A stretch of DNA of 24,446 nucleotides from positions 1 through 24,446 of the forward strand of contig CAZISM010000083.1 in assembly GCA_964541895.1 (NCBI GenBank), given 5' to 3'. Each line of letters starts with the position of its first letter. Position 1 is the stretch's first letter. A model generated the notes under the pieces. It was not told the DNA's origin and made no database searches. It saw nothing but the letters and a program-made list of their open reading frames with translations. Position numbers and translations under genes: made by a program. This DNA comes from CAZISM01 sp964541895 (GTDB taxonomy: Bacteria; Zhuqueibacterota; Zhuqueibacteria; Residuimicrobiales; Residuimicrobiaceae). Shown in pieces: positions 7,899 through 14,917 of this stretch.

Positions 7899-8060
7899 CC
7901 GGACGGCTTTACGCCCGCAGGGCCAGACGTCGTTCGAATCAGCAAAATCTGCAAGATATCCATTGGCTACAAGCTCAATGAGGGCTGGCAATACTTCGGC
8001 TAATCGCCTATCCCTCTGCATAATAGTGAATTAGCTTGTTGATTCGGACAGATTTTTCAG
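7899..8060. other. Intergenic region between convergent operons
   Basis: These 162 bases separate the end of the efflux operon (plus strand) from the end of the sigma-factor operon (minus strand). I see no open gene and no convincing hairpin with a T-run on either strand, so the terminators of both operons are unassigned. Confidence 0.5.
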
Positions 8061-9062
8061 TTATGTCCTTCGTTGAAGGCTGTGCCAGTAACGAAGGGCG
8101 GGGGGCAGGATCAGAGCGGCGGCCAGTATCAGAGCAAGGCCGATGGTCACCACCAGGGCCCAGCGATGCTGCACGCGGCTGGTCACCCACATGTGATAAT
8201 CCTGCAGATAAAACTGTTTGGCCTTTAGGGTCCAGCGTGCTTCACGGCCCAGCAGTGTGGCGGCGTTACCGGCAATGACCACACCCGGCATGATGACCAC
8301 ATTTGTGTACTCGTTGCTTTCCACCTCGCCGGTGAATTCGATGATGGGATTCAAACCGGCCAGGATCGAGTCTGCGCTCGCCTGCAGGGCGGACAGCGAT
8401 TGGACGCCCAGAACCTGTTCGCAGGTTTTTATGACCGCTTTGCCGTCTGTTTCCTGATCATTGTCCTGCAGGGCTTTGAGCAGAGCCGTTTTGTGCAACG
8501 GCAGCGCCTGCACCACATCTTTTTGCTGCAAACTGTCGGCGGCGCGATATAATTTCCGGTAAAATATCTCCAGCAGATTATCCATGACCCAGGCGTCCAT
8601 TTTTTTATCGAACGTCTTGATGGAATCCGGCGCGGCCTGCCACTCTTTCAGTTCGGCGTCGGACAGATAGTTGGAGATCGGAATGAGATGAAAGGGGGAG
8701 TAGGCCTTGTACTGCTCATGATAGGTCAGATCGGTAGAGAACCAGCGAAAGCGCCGCTGCAGAGACACCTGCCGCTGCACCTGCAGAGGGGATTCTTTTT
8801 CGTTCAGCGCTTCCACGGTTTTAAAGGATTTGCGGGCGGTGTAGGCATAGCGACTGCTGTCCGTGCTGTCCGGGGTCACCGTGATGCTCCAGGAGCTGTC
8901 GCGGGGAATCGGGAATGCGGATCCGGAAGGATTTTTTGAAGAGCTCTGTACCACAACGGTTCGGTCGCAGGAACCGTCCGCATGCACACGCGTGGTGGTG
9001 GTAATCTCTTTACAGTGCACGAACAGAACGGCCGTCATCAGCAGAAATACGAGATGTCTCAT
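8061..9062 (-). CDS. Predicted lipoprotein of unknown function in an ECF sigma operon
   Basis: A 333-residue protein I cannot assign to a named family. It starts with a short signal peptide ending LFVHC-K, so Cys17 would be the lipidated residue, although His at -1 is atypical for a lipobox. The next stretch, EITTTTRVHADGSCDRTVVV, is beta-rich and has a 'DGS..R' pattern I associate with uncharacterised envelope proteins. The middle is helical and charged. A second beta region with FTGEVESNEYTNVVIMPGVV lies near 239-258, and a C-terminal membrane helix (about 303-325) is followed by a basic tail. Lipid anchor plus C-terminal helix would place the bulk in the periplasm, tethered at both ends. 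The gene starts 8 bases after the anti-sigma stop, so it is the third gene of the sigma operon and may be part of the sensed or sensing apparatus. Confidence 0.75.
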   Translation of the reverse strand: MRHLVFLLMTAVLFVHCKEITTTTRVHADGSCDRTVVVQSSSKNPSGSAFPIPRDSSWSITVTPDSTDSSRYAYTARKSFKTVEALNEKESPLQVQRQVSLQRRFRWFSTDLTYHEQYKAYSPFHLIPISNYLSDAELKEWQAAPDSIKTFDKKMDAWVMDNLLEIFYRKLYRAADSLQQKDVVQALPLHKTALLKALQDNDQETDGKAVIKTCEQVLGVQSLSALQASADSILAGLNPIIEFTGEVESNEYTNVVIMPGVVIAGNAATLLGREARWTLKAKQFYLQDYHMWVTSRVQHRWALVVTIGLALILAAALILPPALRYWHSLQRRT

Positions 9063-9070
9063 GGGGTGCC

Positions 9071-9673
9071 TCAGATACGATATTCGTTAAAAATGTCACG
9101 GATGTGCTGATCGGATAATCCGCATTCCTGTAACATGTGTGCCAATTCCTGACGCTGTTTTGAATTCAAACGAACAGAGGAGGGGTAGGTCCAGAGAGGA
9201 CGGAACGGTTCCCTGTTTTGGGGCAAGCCGGCATACCACCGTTGCAGTTTCTCTCTGCAACCGGCCCATCGGGGTTGACTTTGGTTTTCTGCCGCCGAGG
9301 TGGACTGTTGCCGCAGCTCCTGTTGTTGCATCTGCGTATCATAGTTCTCCCAGGCTAATACAGAGATAAGGATGACCAGCGTAAACGCCAAAGCGGTGCG
9401 GACACGGCCTTGAGCCAGGAACGCCATAGCCCGTTCCCAGGCGCCTGGGGGTTCGTTGTCGCGAATGGCGCTCAGGACCGCCCGGTTGACGTGGACCGGC
9501 AGGTGTGCGGAGCGCAGAGGCTGCAGGGCGTTATCCAGGGATTGCAGCTGCAGCCAAACCTGACGGCAGTCGGGGCAGGCCTGCAGATGTTCCTCCACCT
9601 GTGCGCGTTCCCCGGGTTCGAGCTCGTGGTCTCGAAAGAGATAAAGCCGTTTTTCGACGGCACGGCACTTCAT
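9071..9673 (-). CDS. Zinc-finger anti-sigma factor
   Basis: A 200-residue membrane anti-sigma factor. The N-terminal cytoplasmic zf-HC2 (ZAS) domain has HLQACPDC at 29-36, the HX3CX2C metal site, preceded by C3 and by the LEPGERAQVEEHL helix. A single membrane helix lies at about 93-108. The periplasmic part is short; it starts with a Q-rich linker and ends in a helical tail (SSVRLNSKQRQELAHMLQEC near 165-184, then a final helix). It would bind and silence the sigma factor encoded immediately upstream. The gene follows the sigma stop after 7 bases, with GAGGA overlapping that stop as the ribosome site, which implies tight coupling. The nature of the signal is not shown by the sequence. Confidence 0.87.
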   Translation of the reverse strand: MKCRAVEKRLYLFRDHELEPGERAQVEEHLQACPDCRQVWLQLQSLDNALQPLRSAHLPVHVNRAVLSAIRDNEPPGAWERAMAFLAQGRVRTALAFTLVILISVLAWENYDTQMQQQELRQQSTSAAENQSQPRWAGCREKLQRWYAGLPQNREPFRPLWTYPSSVRLNSKQRQELAHMLQECGLSDQHIRDIFNEYRI

Positions 9674-9680
9674 ATATTCC

Positions 9681-10244
9681 TCACAACACGTTCAAAAGTT
9701 TACGGCGAATGGCGCGGCGTGCCAGATAAAGATTGGTCTTTATGGCTCCGCAACTCATGCCGGTGATGGTTTGCACGTCGGCCATGGACAAATCCTGCAC
9801 GTCGCGCAGGGTAAAGATAAGCTGCTGTTTGACCGGCAATGTAGATGCGGCCGCTAGGATATGGTTCTGAATCTCCTCCTGATCGTATTTCTGTTCCGGC
9901 GAATAGCCCGGATCCCCGTCGCTGCGATCGAACAGCATCCAGCGACGCCGCCGGGCTTTGAGCCGGTCCAGGCAAAGCCGCGTTATGATCTGGTAAAGCC
10001 AGGTGGTGAAACGAACCCGGCCGTCGAAGTGCGGCAGATGTTTCCAAACCCGGATAAAGCCTTCCTGCACCACATCCTCGGCCTCGTCGCGATCCTGCAA
10101 CAGACGACAGGCCAGGGTGAAGGCATAGGTTTGGTATTCGTTCATCAGGAGGGTGAACGCCTGTCGATCGCCGTTACGGCAACGTTGTAACAGTTCTTCT
10201 GAAGCCGGCACCTGTGGTCCTGTAATCGTGTTCACTCTATCCAT
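9681..10244 (-). CDS. RNA polymerase ECF-type sigma factor
   Basis: A sigma-70 family ECF protein of 187 residues from the ATG at 10244. Region 2 spans about residues 15-95 with EYQTYAFTLACRLLQDRDEAEDVVQEGF and FTTWLYQIITRLCLDR. Region 4 spans about 130-187 with LPVKQQLIFTLRDVQDLSMADVQTITGM and the recognition helix GAIKTNLYLARRAIRRKL (stretches quoted in pieces; both are typical). The anti-sigma gene follows directly. The start is uncertain: a near-perfect promoter at 10243-10271 has its -10 box touching this ATG, so a transcript from it would begin near 10236 and lack the ATG. A GTG at 10211 (AGGA 6 bases upstream) would then be the start, giving 176 residues that begin VPASEELLQRCRNGD, a normal ECF N terminus. 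Identity is firm; only the start is open. Confidence 0.92.
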   Translation of the reverse strand: MDRVNTITGPQVPASEELLQRCRNGDRQAFTLLMNEYQTYAFTLACRLLQDRDEAEDVVQEGFIRVWKHLPHFDGRVRFTTWLYQIITRLCLDRLKARRRRWMLFDRSDGDPGYSPEQKYDQEEIQNHILAAASTLPVKQQLIFTLRDVQDLSMADVQTITGMSCGAIKTNLYLARRAIRRKLLNVL

Positions 10245-10271
10245 TATACGACGGGAAATTAAAAAAGTCAA
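10243..10271 (-). promoter_or_regulatory. Near-consensus promoter for the sigma/anti-sigma operon
   Basis: On the minus strand TTGACT (10271-10266) and TATAAT (10248-10243) are separated by exactly 17 bases. It resembles a housekeeping sigma-70 promoter, so the ECF operon would have a constitutive baseline rather than depend only on its own product. Confidence 0.75.
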
Positions 10272-10278
10272 ATAATGG

Positions 10279-10307
10279 TTGCATGACAATCGACTATTTC
10301 TTAAAAT
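10279..10307 (+). promoter_or_regulatory. Promoter for the DUF6807 gene
   Basis: TTGCAT at 10279-10284 and TAAAAT at 10302-10307 are 17 bases apart. A start near 10314 would give a short leader holding the ribosome site AGGAGG at 10319-10324. It is divergent from the sigma promoter; the two -35 boxes are 7 bases apart. Confidence 0.6.
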
Positions 10308-10330
10308 ACACGGTTACCAGGAGGATTGCG

Positions 10331-11509
10331 ATGTGTCGATTGAGTTTATTGGTTCTCGGATTATTCTTGCTGTCGTGTGGTGAAAAGAACGTGCAGGTAC
10401 AGTGGAGCGGGCTCGATCAGGAGCGAACGCAGCCATGGCTGTGGGAAGGCCGCGTCAACGGCCTGTCCACCTCGGCCGTCCCATGGCAGGGCAGTGATAT
10501 TGTTCTGCAAAGAACGCCCGCGTTTTTCGGCAACGATAAAGAGGGTGCGGCCTCTGTGTATTGCGCCATTTTTCAGCCGCAGCAAAAGGATGGCCAGGGG
10601 ACTTTAACCGCCAGGGCCGGTGAGACGCCGTTTGTTTTTAGCGAGAGCGACGGCCGGTTGACCTTGACGGAGAACGGCAAGCCGGTGTACGTATACAATC
10701 AAACCCCGCAACTGCCGCCTGGGATTCATGAAGACCGGCGGCGATCCACCTATTTCCATCCGGTGTATGATCTGGATGGCGGTGTGCTGACCGACGATTT
10801 TCCGGCTGATCATCTGCACCATCGCGGCCTGTCGTGGATGTGGCCGCATGTTACCATCGCGGGAGAGGAATACAATCTGTGGGAAATGCGCGGCGGCGTC
10901 ATTCGTCAAGTCTTTGAATCGTGGCTGCAAAAGGAGGCCGGTCCGGTGGCCGCCATATTGGGCATTAAAAACAGCTGGATGGTGCAGGATCGCAAGGTGA
11001 TGGACGAATGGGTGTGGATGCGGGCGTTTCGTGCCGGTGCCGAGGCGCGTGTGCTGGATTTCTCCCTGACCTTGCAGCCGCTGGAGCCGGTCCGGCTGCT
11101 TGGTGCGGACGGCAAAGGCTATGGCGGCCTCTGCTTCCGTTTCGCTCCGCGCGATACGACGGTGTTGTATTCTGCCGACGGACTGGAAGTGGGCGACAGC
11201 AACGATCATCGTCCGCTGTGGGCGGACTTGTCGGCCAGATATAAAGCCACGGGCCATACAGCCGGCGTAACCATCATGCAGGCCGGCTCCAATCCTGATG
11301 CGCCGTCGGAGTGGTGCCTGCGCTATTATGGCTTTCTGGGCGTCTCCTGGCCTGGATTGACGCCGGTCACATTGCCGGCCGGGCAACCGGTCACACTGGC
11401 CTATCGAATCGTCATTCATCGCGACCAGTTGCAAAATCAGGCGGCGCAGGAGTGGTATCGGAATTTTGCGCGCATGGCTGATGTTAAACTGAATAGGGTG
11501 TTTCCTTAA
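10331..11509 (+). CDS. DUF6807 (PmoA-like) family lipoprotein
   Basis: A 392-residue exported protein. Its signal peptide ends in the lipobox LLSC (Cys16). The body has the pattern of the DUF6807 family, often labelled PmoA or 'methane oxygenase PmoA' in annotations: a YFHPVYDLDGG strand near 141-151, then TDDFPADHLHHRGLSWMWP near 154-172 with a cluster of four histidines, and YNLWEM near 181-186. The PmoA label is misleading, since there is no membrane methane monooxygenase here. Members are beta-sandwich proteins common in polysaccharide and sugar-degradation loci, and the function is unproven. The ATG at 10331 was chosen for the AGGAGG upstream and the clean signal peptide; an in-frame ATG at 10283 lies within the promoter. 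The next gene starts 39 bases downstream. Confidence 0.82.
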   Translation: MCRLSLLVLGLFLLSCGEKNVQVQWSGLDQERTQPWLWEGRVNGLSTSAVPWQGSDIVLQRTPAFFGNDKEGAASVYCAIFQPQQKDGQGTLTARAGETPFVFSESDGRLTLTENGKPVYVYNQTPQLPPGIHEDRRRSTYFHPVYDLDGGVLTDDFPADHLHHRGLSWMWPHVTIAGEEYNLWEMRGGVIRQVFESWLQKEAGPVAAILGIKNSWMVQDRKVMDEWVWMRAFRAGAEARVLDFSLTLQPLEPVRLLGADGKGYGGLCFRFAPRDTTVLYSADGLEVGDSNDHRPLWADLSARYKATGHTAGVTIMQAGSNPDAPSEWCLRYYGFLGVSWPGLTPVTLPAGQPVTLAYRIVIHRDQLQNQAAQEWYRNFARMADVKLNRVFP

Positions 11510-11548
11510 TTCCAGGGGCATGTAATCAACTTTGATAGAGGAGCGTAC

Positions 11549-11992
11549 ATGGGAGTTATTGATTTTCTGAAAGGAGTGGGCGCTAATCTTTTTGGCAAGG
11601 GCAAAGATGAAGCGCAAACCATTACCGAAATGCTGCAAACCGATCTGCCCGGCCAGATAACCGACCTCAAGGTGACCTTTAAAGACGGAGTGGTGGAATT
11701 GTATGGCGATTGCCAGTCGGCGGAAGTAAAGGAAAAGGCTGTTCTGCTGGCCGGCAACGTCAAAGGCGTTGAAAGGGTGGACGACACCTACCTTAAGGCG
11801 CCGGCGCCGCCGCCCAAAGATGAAACGGTCTATTACGAGATCGTCAAAGGCGACACGCTCTCCAAGATTGCGAAACATTTTTACGGCAATGCCATGAAAT
11901 ACCCGGTTATTTTCGAAGCGAACCGGGAAGTGATAAAGAATCCTGATCTGATTTATCCGGGGCAAAAAATCCGTATACCGAAACAAAGTTAG
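11549..11992 (+). CDS. kbp: Kbp/YgaU-like BON-LysM domain protein
   Basis: A 147-residue protein that matches E. coli Kbp (YgaU, the potassium-binding protein) in length, order and motifs. It starts MGVIDFLKGVGANLF, has a BON domain at about 22-84 (DLKVTFKDGVVELYGD, then GVERVDD), a proline-rich linker, and a C-terminal LysM domain at about 95-145 (YEIVKGDTLSKIAKHFYGN, IFEANR, IYPGQKIRIP). There is no signal peptide, as in Kbp, so it is probably cytoplasmic; in E. coli the protein binds K+ and responds to osmotic stress. GAGGAG lies just upstream of the start. It pairs with a DUF937 gene 12 bases downstream. Whether this copy binds K+ is inference. Confidence 0.9.
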   Translation: MGVIDFLKGVGANLFGKGKDEAQTITEMLQTDLPGQITDLKVTFKDGVVELYGDCQSAEVKEKAVLLAGNVKGVERVDDTYLKAPAPPPKDETVYYEIVKGDTLSKIAKHFYGNAMKYPVIFEANREVIKNPDLIYPGQKIRIPKQS

Positions 11993-12004
11993 GGAGGAAC
12001 GATC

Positions 12005-12568
12005 ATGCCGGGTTTACTCGATGATATTGTAAAATCCCTGGGACCCCAGGTTACCAAGAATCTCACCGACTCACTGGGCCTGCAACCTAAAGCCGCCGCA
12101 CAGGTGTTGCCGATGGTGGCGCCGCTGATTCTGGGAGGATTGAAACGACAGATGGAAAATCAGGGGGGTGCGCCGCGTGTGGACCATATTCTTAACAAAT
12201 ATGGCAGTGACAGCGTTCTGGACGACATCGCGGGCCTGTTCGCGGCAAAATCCCAGACCAGCAATCCTGATCCCGCGCTGGGCGGTCTGCTCGGTCAATC
12301 AGGGATTCAGGCCGCTGGCATGCTGGCGAGTAAATTAAAAATCGACGCCGGCACGGCGATGAAGATCATCCCTATGATCGCTCCTCTGGTTCTCGGTGCG
12401 CTGACGCGCAAGCGGGATAGCGGTGGCCTGGGCCTGCAGGGGATCGCCGGCCTTTTGGATCGCGATGGCGACGGCAACATCCTCGATGATGTAGCCGGCT
12501 TTCTGACACAGGGCCAGGGAGGTAATCTGTTGGGCGGTCTCCTCGGCGGCTTGCTGAAAAAAAGATAG
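12005..12568 (+). CDS. DUF937 domain protein with an EF-hand-like loop
   Basis: A 187-residue YidB-like protein built as two DUF937-type repeats. LGLQPKAAAQVLPMVAPLIL at 24-43 matches LKIDAGTAMKIIPMIAPLVL at 111-130, each followed by a G-rich helix and a VLDD/ILDD segment (71-74 and 159-162). Before the second such segment lies DRDGDGNILDDV at 152-163, an EF-hand-like loop with Asp at positions 1, 3 and 5, Gly at 6 and Ile at 8. The last position is Val rather than Glu, so calcium binding is plausible but not assured. The C terminus is glycine- and leucine-rich with a basic end. There is no signal peptide. GGAGG precedes the start, and a strong terminator follows. Function in the family is unknown; context suggests stress or osmotic physiology together with the Kbp-like gene. 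Confidence 0.8.
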   Translation: MPGLLDDIVKSLGPQVTKNLTDSLGLQPKAAAQVLPMVAPLILGGLKRQMENQGGAPRVDHILNKYGSDSVLDDIAGLFAAKSQTSNPDPALGGLLGQSGIQAAGMLASKLKIDAGTAMKIIPMIAPLVLGALTRKRDSGGLGLQGIAGLLDRDGDGNILDDVAGFLTQGQGGNLLGGLLGGLLKKR

Positions 12569-12573
12569 GTGTG

Positions 12574-12597
12574 AGCTCGAACCGTCAGGTTCGCGCT
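12574..12597. repeat. Small hairpin after the DUF937 gene
   Basis: AGC-T-CGAACC (12574-12583) pairs with GGTTCG-C-GCT (12588-12597) around the loop GTCA, with one mismatch. It has no T-run. It lies 9 bases upstream of the true terminator and may stabilise the mRNA 3' end. Confidence 0.4.
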
Positions 12598-12605
12598 GAT
12601 TTTCC

Positions 12606-12642
12606 AACCCCGTTCGGATCGTGCGAGCGGGGTTATTTTTTT
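12606..12642 (+). terminator. Rho-independent terminator
   Basis: The stem AACCCCGTTCG (12606-12616) pairs with CGAGCGGGGTT (12624-12634), 11 pairs including one G-U, around a 7-base loop. It is followed by A and seven T (12636-12642). It closes the DUF6807-Kbp-DUF937 group. Confidence 0.9.
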
Positions 12643-12646
12643 GGCC

Positions 12647-12675
12647 TTGCGTCAGGAGAATGAATTTCGTATACT
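12647..12675 (+). promoter_or_regulatory. Promoter for the DUF362 gene
   Basis: TTGCGT at 12647-12652 and TATACT at 12670-12675 are 17 bases apart, directly after the terminator. The ribosome site AGGGAG (12690-12695) and the ATG at 12701 follow. Confidence 0.65.
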
Positions 12676-12700
12676 GAGCCGGACCAACTAGGGAGCGTAT

Positions 12701-13909
12701 ATGTCGAAACAAAACTATCGATCCATGGCGAGCATGGCTACCGTCAATCGCCGCGACCTGTTCAAACTGGCAGCCGGCACCGGAGTGCTGCTGGGCCGGC
12801 CAACCCTGTGGGCGCAGGATGCACAAAAACCGCAGCCGCCGCCGCGACCGAAAACAAATATCGACGACGCTCTGCAGGTTCCCAAAGGCAGACTTTCATT
12901 GCCCGGACCGTATCCCGGCCGCGTCGTTCAGGTCGTCGATCCCTCCTCCCTTTGTGAAAACCAGGTCCAGGCAACGGTGGTGCAAACCATGTTAGCCAAA
13001 GGGATCACCCAGTTGACCGGCCAGGACATGAAAAAGAGCTTTGCCTTGCTGTTCGATAAACACGATGTCGTGGGGATCAAGGTCAATCCGGTCGGGCCGG
13101 GCCTCATCGCCACGCACCTGGAGGTGGTCGACGCCGTCATCGCCTGGCTGCAGGCAAACGGCCTGCCGCGTAAACAGATCGTGATCTGGGACCGGTTCGA
13201 TTATATGCTCAAAGATGCCGGCTTTACGGCGGAGCGGTTTCCCGGGGTCAGGATCGAAGGTTTACAGACCATGGATGAAGTGGCGGCCGAAGGCAAAAGC
13301 AGCGACAACAGCCGCTGGCTGAAGGCAGACGGCACGCATATCAGCGCGGATCAGTTCGATCGTTCCGTATATTATTGGGCGGATGTAGAAGGCGACAAGG
13401 AACCCGCCTATCTGAACCAGCATGTGTTTGACGGCAAGTTTTCCTATTTCGGCAAGTTGTTGACGCAACGGTTGACGAAAATCATCAACATCCCGGTATT
13501 TAAAAACACCGGCAACGGCATTTCCATGGCCACGAAAAACATCGGCTACGGCGCCATCTGCAACACCGCCCGCCTGCATCGGCCGCTGTTCTTTGATGTC
13601 TGCACCGAAGTGCTGGCGTTCCCGGTGATCCGCGACAAGATGGTGTTGAACATCACCGACGGACTGCGCGGCCAATACGACGGCGGCCCCGGACCTGCGG
13701 CCCAGTTCGGCTATGATTATCATTCGCTGTTTTTCGCCACCGATCCGTTTGCGCTGGACAGCGTCTGTCATCGTCTGCTGCTGGACAAGCGCAAGGCGAT
13801 GCAGGTAAAAGTGAACGAACATCCCCGATTTACCGATTATCTGCGCTATGCGGAAAAGCTGGGTTTGGGCGTGGCGCATTGGGAGAAAATTACTCACCGG
13901 GTGGTTTAA
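12701..13909 (+). CDS. Tat-exported DUF362 domain protein
   Basis: A 402-residue protein. The twin-arginine motif NRRDLFK at 16-22 is followed by a hydrophobic stretch and a cleavage-like WAQDA near 37-41, so it would be folded, and possibly cofactor-loaded, in the cytoplasm before export by Tat. The rest fits DUF362: KKSFALLFDKHDVVGIKVNP near 110-129, RKQIVIWDRFDYML near 156-169, a long middle ending in LTKIINIPVFKNTGNGIS near 258-275, and DGLRGQYDGGPGP near 322-334. It has no CxxCxxCxxxC ferredoxin motif, unlike some DUF362 proteins, and its few cysteines are scattered, so a cluster is not evident. The start is supported by AGGGAG and a promoter. A DUF6599 gene follows about 140 bases downstream. 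The reaction is unknown. Confidence 0.85.
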   Translation: MSKQNYRSMASMATVNRRDLFKLAAGTGVLLGRPTLWAQDAQKPQPPPRPKTNIDDALQVPKGRLSLPGPYPGRVVQVVDPSSLCENQVQATVVQTMLAKGITQLTGQDMKKSFALLFDKHDVVGIKVNPVGPGLIATHLEVVDAVIAWLQANGLPRKQIVIWDRFDYMLKDAGFTAERFPGVRIEGLQTMDEVAAEGKSSDNSRWLKADGTHISADQFDRSVYYWADVEGDKEPAYLNQHVFDGKFSYFGKLLTQRLTKIINIPVFKNTGNGISMATKNIGYGAICNTARLHRPLFFDVCTEVLAFPVIRDKMVLNITDGLRGQYDGGPGPAAQFGYDYHSLFFATDPFALDSVCHRLLLDKRKAMQVKVNEHPRFTDYLRYAEKLGLGVAHWEKITHRVV

Positions 13910-14002
13910 GGATCGAAAGATAAGTAACAGAGACATAAAGTCGAGCGAATCCTCTCTGCCGCGGTGTCTCGGCGAGATTCTGTCTTTTGTTGCCAGAGGT
14001 TG

Positions 14003-14032
14003 TTGTCGATGCAGAGTTCATCTTTCTAATAT
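14003..14032 (+). promoter_or_regulatory. Weak promoter candidate for the DUF6599 gene
   Basis: TTGTCG at 14003-14008 and TAATAT at 14027-14032 have an 18-base spacer. The predicted leader would be only about 12 bases, and the gene could instead be read from the DUF362 promoter, since no terminator is seen in between. Confidence 0.3.
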
Positions 14033-14050
14033 TGCTGCCGAGGAATAGGA

Positions 14051-14905
14051 ATGAAGTTTTTGTTGTATCAGCTCTGTTTTCTGTTGATGCTGGCAGGAGC
14101 CCGACCCCAGCAGGTCGGCGATCCGATCCCGGATCAGTTTGCCGATGGCTGGAAAGCGTCGCAAGGGGTGATGCGGTTCGCGCAAAAGGACCTGTATGGC
14201 TATATCGACGGCGGCGCCGAGCTGTTCCTGGAATTCGGCTTTAGCGAGCTCCTGGTGCAACGTTATCAGCGCCAGGACGATGAGATGAGTCTGGATCTGT
14301 ACCGTATGGAGAGTGCGGATGCGGCCCTGGCGGTTTATCTGGCCAAACGGGGACCGGAGCAGCCGATGCTGGAGACCGATTGTCGGCACAGCGGCGGCGA
14401 TTACCAGATCACGGCGTTATGCGGTCGCTGGTTCGTCCAGGTCAACAATCATAACGGCAAACCTGAAAATCGTCCGGCCATGCTGGCGTTGTTTCAAGCC
14501 GTGCTGCAGCGGTTGCCGCGGGAAACGCCGCAAGAGTGGTTTGTCGGCCTGCCGGTCAAAGCCATCGCCGGTTCAGAAGTGCTGATAGCCGGGCCCTTCA
14601 GCATGCAATCGATATTTACCTTTGGCGAAGGCGATATGCTGCAACTGGCCGGCCGGCAGTTTGGCCGGGTGGTGGACTATCCAGGTGGTGACGGCAGCAG
14701 GCAGACCTGGCTGGAAGTGAATTATGGAGATTCGCTGACAAGCCGGCAGGTGATGGCGAATCTGACCAGGAACCTGGATCCCTATCTGCAAAAGATCAAG
14801 GGGGGTGGTGACACACTGCTATTCAAAGATTACAATCATCAATACGGCCGTGTCGTACGCTCGGCCGGCGTGCTGCAGGCATGGCTGCATCTTCCCCAAC
14901 CGTAA
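14051..14905 (+). CDS. DUF6599 family exported protein
   Basis: A 284-residue protein with an N-terminal signal peptide (residues 1 to about 17, ending MLAGA). Its signature is DLYGYIDGGAELFLEFGF at 47-64, followed by YQRQDDEMSLDLYRMESADAA (near 72-92, read in two parts), which I recognise as the conserved opening of DUF6599. The remainder alternates strands and helices with no catalytic motif I can name. It would be periplasmic. The ATG at 14051 is preceded by GAGGAATAGG. It follows the Tat-exported DUF362 gene on the same strand, so the two may work together on an exported substrate. It ends 12 bases before the convergent thioesterase stop. Family call is moderate; function unknown. Confidence 0.75.
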   Translation: MKFLLYQLCFLLMLAGARPQQVGDPIPDQFADGWKASQGVMRFAQKDLYGYIDGGAELFLEFGFSELLVQRYQRQDDEMSLDLYRMESADAALAVYLAKRGPEQPMLETDCRHSGGDYQITALCGRWFVQVNNHNGKPENRPAMLALFQAVLQRLPRETPQEWFVGLPVKAIAGSEVLIAGPFSMQSIFTFGEGDMLQLAGRQFGRVVDYPGGDGSRQTWLEVNYGDSLTSRQVMANLTRNLDPYLQKIKGGGDTLLFKDYNHQYGRVVRSAGVLQAWLHLPQP

Positions 14906-14917
14906 TAGAACGCGTTA

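Noticed and set aside
7899..8060. Shared bidirectional terminator or small RNA between the convergent operons.
   Set aside because: No stem longer than a few pairs followed by a T-run was found on either strand, and no promoter-like pair stands out.
10331..11509. Particulate methane monooxygenase subunit A.
   Set aside because: The common database label 'PmoA' for this family is misleading. The protein is a secreted, mostly beta lipoprotein without the membrane helices of PmoA.
12701..13909. Iron-sulfur ferredoxin domain in the DUF362 protein.
   Set aside because: The cysteines are isolated; no CxxCxxC pattern exists.
13953..13980. Imperfect inverted repeat between the DUF362 and DUF6599 genes (GAATC ... 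GATTC).
   Set aside because: Only five bases pair around a long interior, with no T-run; it is not distinguishable from chance.
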